DNA from: Aquatica leii
Taxonomy: Eukaryota; Arthropoda; Insecta; Coleoptera; Lampyridae
NCBI GenBank assembly: GCA_035610365.1
Contig: CM069436.1
Span: forward strand, 2,904,937-2,968,936
Direction of reading: 5' to 3'
Length of the DNA: 64,000 bases
Part shown: in pieces, positions 9,471-20,417 of the stretch
Layout: each line of letters opens with the position of its first letter
Numbering within the stretch: position 1 is the first letter of the stretch
Program-made: the position numbers and the translations under genes
Notes under the pieces: model-generated
Told to the model about the DNA's origin: nothing
Databases searched by the model: none
Seen by the model: only the letters and a program-made list of their open reading frames with translations

Positions 9471-12400
9471 ATTAGTTCGGTCAGTGTCAACCGTACGCAC
9501 GGCGACTGAGTATACGTTTGTTTGTTACCACAATTAGTCTGTGGAATAATTAATGTTCAGATTATTTAATCTGACCTAGTGTGCGCCATTCTTTTTCAAT
9601 TTATATCAACTTCAGACATTAAACTACAATGTTAAAACTATTATTTTTAGTTTGTTTAACTGCTTATAGTACAGTGTGTTGCATAACTCGAAGAGTTAAT
9701 ATATCTTATTACTGTCATATTGCACTCGTATTGCATTTACAAATAGTGTATACTTTATAAGTTCTTTTTATAAATCTGGTTAGTCTATCTATGTTCTACT
9801 TGTATTCTTTCAGTGGCATAGAAGTATGAACGAGCACCTGTAGTTATTCTTGTTCTAGCGCCTTTTTCAACGGTTATAATCTGCACATTTAAGAATTTGT
9901 ACTAATTCATTTACCCACGCCACTCTCCGATATCAGAGCTACCGTTGCTTTTACTGTATCGTGCGTTAAGTTTAAAGGTAATTGAAGCCAGATTTTAGCA
10001 AAACATTCTTTCTTTTTCGTCTTCGAACAGAAAAGCACTAAATCAGCAAAAAAATGACACATTATACATGATGTAATAATAAAAAATAAACGAGATAGAA
10101 GTCTTAAACCAGAACTTGACTAAAAAAATTTTCAAAAGTAGACGCAACAAAGAGATCTGCACAATGTTTCATTATTCAAATGAATAAAGGCCTAAGTTGA
10201 GTGAAAAATACAAAATTTGTCGACTCCCACAATTGATAATGCTAATATACATATAGCATGTTTAACGTAAAAAATTGTTGAAAACGTTCCTGTTTTTTTA
10301 AACTTATTTTCAAAAACATAATTCATCATGTTAGTTTACATTTGATGTTTTCTATTTTTAATTTAAATCATTTTTGTACTATTAATTTTTATTCAAAAAC
10401 GTTTAACATCGTTGGCATATCAATTTTATGCCACTTTATTTGTAATTTGTTTAAAAAAATGTCTAAAACAGATATTTTCACCAGATAATAATTGACAATA
10501 AAGATATTATTTAAAAGCTAAAAAATAACCATTAAGAAATGTCACAACTAGAATCTGAGCATACCAATGTTAAGTAACAATTTTACGTTTTTCCATTTAA
10601 ACAAAATTAATGGCGTTGTCAAATATTCAATAAACGTCGCATCCAATAATAATGTTAATAGTTAAAAATAAATCACGCCCGTCGTTGACATTTAGAAAAA
10701 AAATTTTTAAAAGGGATAAGATTAATGCGAAAACAAATTAAAAATTTGATTGAATAAATGGTTAAAGAGACAAATCCGGTGTTGATAAATGCGTATGTTC
10801 GAAATTGGTAGGGCGGATTTTTATTGAACAGCACTCCTTAGAGAGCACAATGTTCCCTACGGATGTCTGGGAATCGAGGTAGAATCAAATCCAAGCAAAC
10901 CTCCAAACGGCCATCAATCAAATATCGTAAAGGGCGTCGTTGTGAAAATAAGCAAGAGGAACGAGTCGAGTTTCGCATTAATCTACGTATAATGAGCGAG
11001 ACGTATCAGATAGTTTTCATCTATTTGAATTAGGGCTCTACATAAAACTAGATGAGATTCATCCGACATGTACATAATTAAAATGTTGATGCAAAACGCT
11101 CAACCATTTATATGTAGGTCGTTCATTTATCAACTCGCAAACTGAAATGACTTTATTTCTTCACTTTTTCGTCAGAATTAAACGTAATTTAATCGTTCCA
11201 GTTAGATATTTTACATGCAAAAAGATCCTTATGAATTATGAAACATTCATAAAATAAACTTTGAACACGATGATTTTGTAGCTCGACCTCGTAGCACATT
11301 GATTTCAGAATTGTGAATCATGCAAGCATACAGATCAAATAGAATATTCAGAGTATTCATTAAAACCAAACGTATAATTTTTCTTACAATTAGTAAACGG
11401 GAGTTAGTTTTCTATAGTTCGATGTAGATTTGCGCTTGGAGATATGGAAATTCCACATCGAGCAAGCATTACATTTCCTTTGCTTTTTCTAGCTTTTTTA
11501 AATTATTGACAGAAAACTATTGTTTTTAAATTATTTTAATAATCAAGAACAAGCAATGACGAGTAGAAGTAATTAAAATCGACATAAAGTAGTGTGCTAG
11601 GGTAAATATTCTAATATTAAACAAAAGTAGTGTAGGTAGCCATTTACATAACAAATGAAGGGATAAGTGGATAAAGATATTATGTTACAAATTGTAAGTC
11701 CTGAGATAGACATATCATTTTCTGGTATCTCAGCACTGTTTGAGTATCATCGTTTGAACATAGTTATGCAATGATATACCATGCGACACAAAGTTAGATT
11801 CGAGATATTTGAAGTTTCACAAATAATCTTGGAAAAACTTGTCAAATGTATATTTTCAGTTGTCCTTAGTCTATAATATAAATTATATTATAAACAAAGG
11901 ATATCTCCATCTTTACCTCTAGTATAATTAACAATTGCTTTTTTTTTTAATTCCTCATTAAATATTTTTTTTTAATTTTTATGAAAAATCTACTCTTACA
12001 AACTTTTTTACCGAGCAAAAAATATTAATTTTAATAACAAATAAATAAATAAGCGTTTAATTTATAGACTTAACGCATAAGTAATTAAACAATTAAAATT
12101 TTACATTTGTTTACCAAATGATATGAAAACTATCAGTAATCGAAGGAAAGCTTACGGTCATTTAACTTCAATAGAACTATTAACACTTCCGATCACCTCA
12201 AATTGTTATGAAAATAATTAAATATCTTCCGGTTTAATCAGTTCTATTAATCTAAAATCTAATTAATTCTTGCGATCAAATTAATCTGCAATTAACAAAT
12301 AAATCCGCACATAAATTCATCTAATTAAATGAATCTGAAATCTAATTAAATATTCAAATCAAATAAATCCGCAAATAAATTGAATCTGTAAATCCGTAAA

Positions 12401-12545
12401 GCTAGAAACCACACATTAGAACAACTAATCAAAATCGTGAATGGATTTTAAAGCACGGGACGATTTGATCCATGGCTCAACTCAACTGTTTAACCACGTA
12501 TCGGTACTTTGCAAGCAATTACGTTTTAATTTACACATATACCTA
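9471..12545. other. 3-kb AT-rich stretch without recognised features
   Basis: I find no convincing open frame, RNA gene or terminal repeat. A segment of more balanced composition at 10815-10990 has no open frame worth calling. At 12240-12400, short related words (AATCTAATTAA, AAATCCGCA, AAATAAATT) recur imperfectly, suggesting old slippage-generated repeats. This could be diverged transposon sequence, an intron or intergenic DNA. Confidence 0.5.
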
Positions 12546-15221
12546 CTAACCTACTAGTCGTATTCTTTTTAGGCGGAATATAGAGTCCTTAGTGTTAAGG
12601 AGCTCTGTGGCTAAACTATTTATGTGTTTTTCAAGTCTCTGCTTATAGGCATCAGAAGACTTCTCTATTTCTGCTCTGACTGTAAGGAGTTGCAGATATT
12701 CATGCACTTCTGTGTTCCTTATGAACCATGGAGCATTGGTCAAAGTTTTTAATGCTTTATTTTGAAAGCGCTTTAGTATTTCTATATTTGAGTGACTAGC
12801 TGACCCCCAGAGTTGTATACCATATGTCCATACTGGTTTTATAATGAATTTGTATATCAGGAGCTTATTCTCCAAACTGAGAGTCGATTGCCTGCCCAGC
12901 AGCCAGTGCATATCCCTGAACTTTTTGTTTGCTTGTTCTCTCTTTGCCTTAATGTGATCCCTCCACGTAAGCCGTTTGTCCAGATGCATACCCAGGTATT
13001 TCACTGTTGTTTGCTGTGTCAAGATATCTCCGTTAAGTGTAACAGGTGGACAGGCACCTCTATTCAAAGTAAATGTTATGTGAACTGATTTTGCAGGACT
13101 AGCTCTTATTCGCCACATCTTTAGCCATATTCCGATTCTATCTAGATGTTTTTGTAGTTTTACGGATGCTAGACTAGGATCTTTACTGCTAGAAAAGATT
13201 GCAGTGTCATCTGCATAGGTTGCAGTTACTACTTCTTCTGTGATAGGTATATCAGCGGTAAATATTGTGTAGAGGATAGGGCCCAGCACCGATCCTTGAG
13301 GCACTCCTGCTTCTATTTGGCAGATGGATGACAGGCAATCTCCGCACTTGACTTGGTAAATTCGTTGTTCCAGATAAGACCTCAACAGCATGTACTCAGT
13401 GTTTGGAAGGAGTAGTTTTAGCTTATATAAGAGATCCTTATGCCATACACGGTCAAAGGCCTGTTGTATGTCTAGGAATACGGCCGTGCAGTACTCTTTC
13501 CTCTCCAGCGTCTGTCGTATTGTGTGAGCTACTCGGTGTATTTGTTCAGTCGTTCCATGGTGTGCCCGAAATCCGAATTGATGGTCTGGTATTATTTTTT
13601 GCTCTTCAAGAACTGGGAGAAGTCGACTTAATATTAGTTTCTCAGTAAGTTTTGATAGTACTGGGAGAAGACTTATAGGTCTGTAAGATGTGACTTCTGT
13701 GAGAATCTTCCCCGGTTTAAGTACCATATTTATAATAGACACTTTCCACAGATTTGGGAAGTATTGTAGTCTCAACACTGCATTAAAGAGGATTGTCAGC
13801 AGAACTATACCTTTCTTTGGTAGCTGTTTCAGAACTTCTGCCGTTATCAGGTCAAAACCGGGAGCTTTCTTTTGTTTTAGTTGAGCTATGGTTTTTTTGA
13901 CTTCTGCTGGGGTGACTGATTTCAAGGGTAGAGACATTTGCTGATCGCTATTTAAGATCCCGTCGATCGTTTTTTCTGTGTCGTCAACATTAGCTTCATC
14001 GGATTTGAACACACTTTTTAGGAAGGTGGCGAATAATTCTGCTTTATCTGCGGGTTTCCTTGACCAACTGTCATCAGATTTTCTTAGAGGAGGCATGTAT
14101 TCTTTTGGCTTTTTTAGTGATTTAGTCATTTTCCAGAGTGTATAATCTTCTGCTTTGTATGGTGATAAAGTCTTTAATTTGTCTTGCAAAGTCCTATTCT
14201 CTAGTTCTTTGAGCATTGATTTCAGTATTTTTTGAGCTTTGTTTAGTGCCTTTCTGTCTTGGTGATTCCTACTAGTATGCCATTGTCGCCTTATTTTTCT
14301 TTTTACAGCTATCATTTCTCTAATTTCCACGGTAGTGTCCAAATTTTTCGATGTTACTTCTATATAGGGAGATGATAGCCAAGCTGCTTTTTGAATTAAG
14401 TTGGTAGTATACAACGCCGCACTTTTTATATCATCTTCCGTTTTAAGAGGTATACAGAGTGTGGTATTATCTTCAATGTAATCCCGGAATGCTTCCTAGT
14501 CAGTTTTATGGTTGTATAAAGTCTCGGTTAATTGTTTTAGGATCACTGTAGTGCTTAGTGTACATATGATAGGCGTGTGGTCGGAAGAGCCATCCAGGCA
14601 TGATTTAATTTTTGTGTAGAGTCCTGATATTCCTTTGGTGACGAAGAAGTCTATGAGGTCTGGGATTTTATTTGGGTCAGTTGGCCAATGAGTCGGTTCC
14701 CCTGTTGAAAGTACATTAAGATTATTGCTGTCAATAGCATTTTTCAAAGTTCGGTCTTTCGTATTTGTTAATCAGGAGCCCCAAAATGTGTTTTTGGCAT
14801 TCCAGTCGCCTCCCGACAGATATCTACCGCCCAATGTGCGAAAGAAGTCATTGTACATCTGCTCGTCGATTCGATGTCGGGGGGGGGAAGGAGGTCAGTA
14901 CACTGCAGCCACATTCAACGAGCCCTGCCAGTCGTCGACAGATACTATAGCAGCCTGTATATGTGCTTGTGTATATGGTGGTAACATATGATATCTTATG
15001 TTTTCTTTTATTACTATAGCAGCTCCAGCATGTGATGTGCCGTCTGGATGATTAACGTAGCATACGGTATATCCCTTGATTTTAATCACTCTTTGATCAG
15101 TCATATGTGTTTCGGAAATTAATAGAACATCAATTTTGTTGTGGTTTATAAACAGCTCAATCTCGTGCTTATTTGGAGATAAGCCATTGATATTCCATGC
15201 AGCTATACGCATGAATTTCAT
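12546..15221 (-). pseudogene. Jockey-like ORF2: endonuclease and reverse transcriptase, three stops
   Basis: All parts lie in one reading frame of 892 codons, broken only by stops at 14895-14897 (TGA), 14772-14774 (TGA) and 14496-14498 (TAG). EN motifs are AAWNINGL at the start, SETHMTD, GGDWNAK and SSDHTPI. RT motifs are KAPGFDLITAEVLKQLP, SYRPISLLPVLSKL, FGFRAHHGT, FLDIQQAFDRVWH with the first catalytic Asp, AGVPQGSVLGPILYTIF, and YADDTAI with the catalytic pair. A thumb with KYLGMHLDKRLTW and YGIQLWG follows. The protein would nick the target and copy element RNA at the nick. The stops replace residues in otherwise conserved blocks, so they are recent point changes. The uninterrupted RT part alone is 622 codons from the Met at 14414. 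Confidence 0.9.
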
Positions 15222-16540
15222 TTCTGGTTCTGAGCTATGAGTGTCGTTAGGAGACCCATTAGGGTGCCTATTTGTGTTATGAGGATATCATTTTTTTCTG
15301 ATTGCTTTATTATTATCTGCTCTAAGGAGCTTGTTGACTGAGAATGTGCATTCTCTATTTTTCGGGTCCAGCAAACATCATTCATGATGTTGGACATAGT
15401 TTCAGATGTATGTGCAATGTTTCTTTGCTGGTTGCTTGACTGCTGGTTGCCAAGTTTTAATGGAGGAAAATTATCTTGAGTAAGGGGGGGTGGTATTGTT
15501 GTTTGTGTGGGTTGTTTTGCTATTACTAGGTCTCTTTTGTTTGCAATATTTCCCATTTTTCGAGCCTTTATCTCTTTATACACTTGACAGCCCTTGTAAT
15601 TGGCTGAGTGGTCACCATGACAGAGAGCGCAGGTGGCCGGTGTATTCTTGTCTTTTTTTGGACAATCAGTGGTTTTGTGTCGTTTACCACATTTGACACA
15701 CCTGTGGGGACGCATACAGTTGTTTTTTGTATGGCCGTATTGTTGCCACCTAGTGCACTGAGGGATCTCAGTCGATTTTCTTGGGTCCTCTATCTTGACT
15801 TTAGTGTGGTATATATATTTTATATTGTTTACATCTGGGTTGTTAGGGCCTGGTTCAATGTTCACGAAAAACATATTGAGTGGCTTTTTATTTTTTCTTG
15901 ATATTGCACAGATGACTTCACCTCTGACCTTGTTTCCAGTATTCTCAATCTCCTCTATAATGGCTGTTTTTGGAGTGGTGTGGTGCAGGTTGTTGACAAC
16001 AATTCCGTTACATTTGTTTTGCTTCTGTGTGAAGGTGTGTCCAATAAGGCCGTTGGTTCGAACAACTTCTATTAAGTTTTTATAAGTTTCAGGTGTCTGT
16101 GACATTACTCTTAGCTGGTCCCTGTTAATGATCTTGTACGTGAAGCTATCTCTAAGCACAAACTTATTTAGTAATTCTGTTAGTTTAGATAACTCTTCTA
16201 TGCCATAAAGGACAATAGGTGGGGGCTTGCTATTTTTTCTATTATGGGTAGCTGTAGCTGGCGTTAGGTCCTCGGTTAAGTCTATCGGTAATCCACTGAA
16301 TCTATTCGAGGTATTAATTCCCGTGTGCACTTCAATAGAACTTTGTATGTTTGGTGGGCTAACAGATATTCTCTTTTTTTTTGGGTAGCGGTCTATACTA
16401 TCTGGTACTCTTTGCCATGGAGGAGGGCAAACTTTGTTAGCATCTGTGACATTTGCAGATGGTGGTGACACAATTAATGATTTTTTTACGTCTTCGTCAG
16501 TAATTGCACCTATTGAAGATGATCTCGGTCTTGTGATGAG
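15218..16540 (-). CDS. Gag-like ORF1 with zinc knuckles, 5' end missing
   Basis: An uninterrupted frame of about 440 codons. The N-terminal part is polar with basic KKKR and NRFSGLP blocks; a central nucleic-acid-binding fold region (PPPIVLYGIEELSKL and following) is typical of jockey gags. Three C-terminal knuckles follow: CTRWQQYGHTKNNC, where the second Cys is Trp, then CVKCGKRHKTTDC, then CALCHGDHSANYKGC. The protein would coat element RNA. The open frame extends to 16582, but the last 14 or so codons are antisense to the mariner gene, so those residues are not gag. No Met lies near the true start, hence partial. It ends overlapping the ORF2 start. Confidence 0.85.
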   Translation of the reverse strand, partial: LITRPRSSSIGAITDEDVKKSLIVSPPSANVTDANKVCPPPWQRVPDSIDRYPKKKRISVSPPNIQSSIEVHTGINTSNRFSGLPIDLTEDLTPATATHNRKNSKPPPIVLYGIEELSKLTELLNKFVLRDSFTYKIINRDQLRVMSQTPETYKNLIEVVRTNGLIGHTFTQKQNKCNGIVVNNLHHTTPKTAIIEEIENTGNKVRGEVICAISRKNKKPLNMFFVNIEPGPNNPDVNNIKYIYHTKVKIEDPRKSTEIPQCTRWQQYGHTKNNCMRPHRCVKCGKRHKTTDCPKKDKNTPATCALCHGDHSANYKGCQVYKEIKARKMGNIANKRDLVIAKQPTQTTIPPPLTQDNFPPLKLGNQQSSNQQRNIAHTSETMSNIMNDVCWTRKIENAHSQSTSSLEQIIIKQSEKNDILITQIGTLMGLLTTLIAQNQK

Positions 16541-16546
16541 CAGAAA

Positions 16547-17610
16547 ATGAATGTAGAAGAAAAAATTCTTGTGGTAAAACAATATTTTCGAGGTGTTTCA
16601 AAGGTCCAAATTCGAAAAGACTGCTGGTTTTTTCGCAGATAGACCAATACCTTCTTTAAAGAGCATCAAAAAAACGATACAATTATTTGAAACCACTGGC
16701 TCCGTAAATCCACCATGTAAATGTCAGCGTCCACCACCCTTACACGATCATGAAGACAACCCTCAGAAGTTGGCAGTTCTTTCAGCTGTAGACCAAGATC
16801 TTGATGTTAGTTTGCGAGAAATTGAAATTAATGTAGGTGTTCCTAGGTTGTCAGCATTCAGGTACCTCAAACAGGAGGGGTTTAAAAGTTACCATTGGCA
16901 ATGCCAACAAGAATTATTACCACACGATTATTATGCTCGTATGAGATTTTGTGAAATAATCACCGAACTGAACAATACCAATCGCGATTTTGTAAAAAAC
17001 ATTTGTTTTTCGGATGAATGTTCATTTGGACTTGATGAAAGACCAAATCGACAAAATAATCGTACATGGTCTCTCGAAAATCCACACAAATTGGACCAAG
17101 TCAATGGCGACAAACTGTCAATCTTTGGATGGGCTTGCTGGGAAGTCATGTTATTGGTCCTTTTTTCAATGAAGGTACACTTACTTCCATAAAATATTAT
17201 TACCTTCTACTAGAAGAAGTGTTTCCACAACTAAATGATGTTGCGGGTGAAAATCACCAAGTCTGTTTTATGCAGGATGGTGCTCCAGCCCATACTGCTA
17301 GACTAAACACTGGACTTCTGAATGAAGCATTTCCAAATCAATGGATAGGCAAGAATGGTTCCATTACATGGCCTGCTAGGTCCCCTGATTTAAACCCGTA
17401 CGATTTTTTTTGTGTAGTTACTTAAAAGAAAAATTATTCAAAGGAGGAAAACGGTATGAAAATAGGGACGCATTAAAGGATAAAATTCTAGTGATATGCC
17501 GAGCTATTACCATTCGTAAATTAGCCGAAACACGAAAAAGATTTGTTGAACGGCTAACTTATTGTACAGTTCAAGCAGGAGGCATTTTTGAACACCTCAT
17601 ACCCAAATAG
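16547..17610 (+). pseudogene. Tc1/mariner DD41D transposase, frameshifted
   Basis: The start MNVEEKILVVKQYFRG at 16547 is a helix-turn-helix beginning. The frame changes near 16640, where the HTH continues (PIPSLKSIKKTIQLFETTGS), again near 17140, and again near 17410. Catalytic blocks are ICFSDECSF, CFMQDGAPAHTA and WPARSPDLNPYDFF; 41 residues separate the second and third Asp, counted directly, which places it in the DD41D group. The C-terminus GGIFEHL is intact. It is related to but clearly different from the copies at 32466 and 34420. The 5' inverted repeat is missing where the jockey element abuts, and the right terminus is not recognised. Confidence 0.85.
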
Positions 17611-18327
17611 GTGATTCGCCGTGGTCGTTCCGCCAAGCAACGGATCGACAATGTTAAAAAGGCCCTTTATAGGGCCACAAATTCTCAATTGAAATGAATT
17701 TTTCTGCACGACGATTATTCGAAGAATCTTCCTGCGTTCGACCTATTGGTACCACGATGAGTGTTCGTAGATACCTACGTAAATGTAAATTCATGTTTGA
17801 TTAATTACTTTTTTTCTAGTCTGCTACAGACAATTTTCAAATGTAATTTTTCTAGTCTTTGTTCTTCAAATTTCCATTTTTTCAAAAATAAAGTTTCATA
17901 ATGTTGATTTGACGGGCTACAATTTAATTTTAGCATCCATATTACTTTAAAAACCGAAGAAAGCCGATCTGAATCGCATGCGCGAAAAGCCTTCTAAATT
18001 TCGAATTTCAAATGCCTGTAATTAATTTATTAATTATCAAATTATAATCAAAAAATTGTTTTTAGAAACGTTTTAAGTGCCACTTTAAATCTGCGTCAAA
18101 ATTTTTGCGATTTTTTAATTTGGGAAGCAGGAAAAAAATAATTTCAATTTTCCCATGTTAAATACCAAAGGGTACCCCTAGCGTGGGACACAAGTTATAA
18201 ACAGTGCCAGTTTGTATTAAAACGTCTTGAAACCTCGAGATTATTCAATATCATTTGAAGCAATTACCAAAAGAGATAGAATGTTCTAATCTGGAAAAAA
18301 GTAAAAAGGTAAAATGTAATCGAAGAA
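17611..18327. other. Spacer downstream of the broken mariner
   Basis: No gene is seen. A perfect 6-bp stem with a 4-nt loop, GGCCCTTTATAGGGCC, lies at 17661-17676 and is described under findings. The rest is AT-rich and may include the lost mariner terminus. Confidence 0.4.
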
Positions 18328-18564
18328 AGTTGCAGTCAGTCTAATCGAAATAAGTGTTTAACGCGCGTACCAGTGTAAATAAATAGTGTAGATAAATAAA
18401 AGTAAATATTATACGCGGACTGTATACGGTTGCGGTGATATATAAATTAATATAAGCGTTTGTTATTTTTCCTAGCTTGTTGTATTGTGTTTTTAGTCAT
18501 GTCTATAATAACCAACAATTGTCTGAATAATTAAAATAAATTAAGTTTTAAACTCGTTACAATT
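18328..18564 (+). repeat. 5' LTR of gypsy-type element A
   Basis: It starts AGTTGCAGTCAGT and ends CTCGTTACAATT; AGTT...AATT ends are usual in insect gypsy relatives. Shared blocks with the 3' LTR include TAAGTGTTTAACG, GTACCAGTGTA, TATACG, GTGATATATAAATTAA and AATAAA followed by TAAGTTTTAAA. Boundaries are estimated from where similarity starts and stops. Confidence 0.65.
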
Positions 18565-19224
18565 GACGTCAGGTGTAGGATAATATCCCAACTAGCATTT
18601 TTGGTGATTGCGACGTGGCAGCCACATTCGTAGGAACTGTAGAGTGGCGTGCCACTAGTCACTACCACGTTACAGAAACAGTTCTATACCGTGGCTACCA
18701 CCAAAATGGGGAACAAATATTGGGTGGTCGTTACGTGATTACAACCATTTTATCACTTATAAAATAACATTACAGCCAGGTAAAATCCACGTCGCTGCCA
18801 AGTGGCGGCGTGGTGACCATTAGTGGCCCTGAGCATTTCAGAAACTGCTTTAATGTATTTATATCTCTGTCTCATTTTTAAATGTTGTTTACTTTCTCAT
18901 CTACATCCCTTCTTTATTTTACAAATGGACAACAACGTTTACTTCGATCAAACTGTTTTAAGTTTCTATGTATCCACGTAATTTCCACTATAAATCAATA
19001 GAATAAAGTTATAATTACTATGAAGTTGCATATAAAGTGTTAAATACGTAATAATCACTAAACTGAAGTGGCAGTATAAGTTATTCTCACTTTGATGCTA
19101 CTTGGGATATTAACGTGCAGTAATACAAAACCGTTAAGAAAACGTTGTGTGTTAAACAAACAAGTGAGTGTGCAAGTTTATAAACAGTAGTGATTAAAGT
19201 AAGTTGGAGAGTTCTGTGACAAGA

Positions 19225-19460
19225 GGAAGAGTACTCCTCCCTGACCTACATAGAGACGTCGGTTGACCTACACATAACACACGAAGAGAAGTACTCTTCT
19301 TCACTGACCTACACAGAAGAAAGATTTCTCCGCGTGTACTAGTCCTTCACCATATGAATTACTCTTTCTCCATGACCTGTATAGAAAGATTCAAATGACT
19401 TTGAGTAAGCTTACTCCTCCGTTACCTACACACAAAGCTTTAAATGACCTATAGTAAAAT
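19225..19460 (+). repeat. Degenerate tandem array in the element leader
   Basis: Four units of about 50-70 bp share a TACTCYTCC-like block followed by TGACCTACACAGA-like sequence (blocks near 19229/19239, 19290/19305, 19360/19374, 19410/19423). Two extra TGACCT boxes lie at 19264 and 19445. Function is unknown. Confidence 0.55.
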
Positions 19461-19533
19461 CAAGTCGTCCTTTTTTGTTGGTATATATAAGACGAATAAA
19501 CAATGCAATAAAGTTGCAGTTTAAATAAAAACA

Positions 19534-19699
19534 TTGTTACGAATGAAACAGATAAAGCAGTTTATTCAACAAATAAAAGATTGTTATGTAACAATTCAAG
19601 AACCAAAAGCTATTAAGAAATTGGTGATCGACAATAATATGACGTTAAGTGCAATACATGATCAAAATGTTTATAATTTAAATAAATCAAAAACTAAAT
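19534..19699 (+). other. Short open frame with no recognised product
   Basis: The segment opens MLRMKQIKQFIQQIKDCYVT and is rich in Lys, Gln and Asn. The open frame runs into the left arm of the foldback at about 19700 and reads through it, so its C-terminal part is foldback sequence and not protein. It could be a trace of gag, but no gag motif is present. Confidence 0.2.
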
Positions 19700-19956
19700 T
19701 TATCAGTACTAACATTAGAATGTCTTCCGGGTTTGGACCGTGTCATAGTTGCAACCGAAGCTGGCTTGTTTCACAAGTGGATAACCTAACTTTTGAGAAG
19801 TTCTTAGTTAGATTTCGATTGCTTGTTTGAGTTTTGCGATTTATCTCACGCCCCGATGAAGCCCCTTACGAAAGTGGGCGAAACGTTGGCAGCTTCGGTT
19901 GCAACTATGACAGGGTTCAAACCCGGAAGACATTCTAATGTTAGTACCATTTTAAA
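19700..19956. repeat. Second foldback element, with one hammerhead-like arm
   Basis: Inverted arms of about 65 bp: TACTAACATTAGAATGTCTT near 19702, through GTTGCAACCGAAGCTGG, is repeated in reverse complement ending near 19950. Arm identity is about 95%. The right arm continues inward into a hammerhead-like motif (19850-19890) which the left arm lacks. It lies inside gypsy-type element A. Confidence 0.75.
19850..19890 (+). ncRNA. Hammerhead-ribozyme-like motif
   Basis: GCC (stem I), CCGATGA in place of CTGATGA, stem II GCCC/GGGC closing an 11-nt loop, GAAAC, GTT, then GGC closing stem I. The layout is the same minimal type I form as in the 2506-2824 foldback. The single core change (T to C) may weaken it. 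Cleavage is inferred only. Confidence 0.5.
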
Positions 19957-20417
19957 AGTGATCGTGTGTTTTTCATTAAATTTTTTATTAGCGTTTTTTT
20001 ATACCTATAAAGTCAACTTTACTGAAAAAAAAACTACTACAATAATACGAGTTAAAAAAACGATGCCTTATATGTCAACTCAGATCCAGTAACGTTGAAA
20101 AGAAGACCATGGTAAACCAAAGTCCTTCAGTATCTCAAATTATGATATCCGTGAACTCCAACGAAGCTGCATCACCAAAAAAGTGTCCATAACAGGTATG
20201 AGACATATTCACTTCTACTTCACCAGTATTAAGATGTATTCGCGCTGTAAAGTGGTTCCAAAAAAGAACTAACGCAGTAAAACATAAAATCAATACCAAT
20301 ACAACACTCACGCCGACTTCGTTTAACGAAGCAAGAAGAAGCCGACTTAACGATTATGAAAAGACAAGATATAATGAGTACTGGGAAAAACTAAAGATTA
20401 ATTAATGAAGTTTTGCG

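Larger units (their letters stand above)
12546..16540 (-). mobile_element. Near-complete jockey-like non-LTR retrotransposon
   Basis: Minus strand: a gag-like ORF1 with zinc knuckles (15218-16540), an ORF2 endonuclease (14496-15221) and a reverse transcriptase (12546-14414). ORF1 and ORF2 overlap by an ATGA (15218-15221), the ORF2 start sharing bases with the ORF1 stop; this is a classic arrangement for termination-reinitiation. The 5' end at about 16540 abuts a mariner transposase on the other strand, and no gag start codon is visible, so the copy is probably 5'-truncated. At the 3' end, an A-rich stretch follows ORF2 but no clear poly(A) tail or target-site duplication is seen. It is by far the best preserved retroelement here. 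Confidence 0.85.

Noticed and set aside
13403..13884. Plus-strand open frames within the jockey RT
   Set aside because: Shadows of the minus-strand reverse transcriptase.
15490..16085. Three hydrophobic plus-strand open frames opposite gag
   Set aside because: Antisense of the gag zinc-knuckle region; no independent support.
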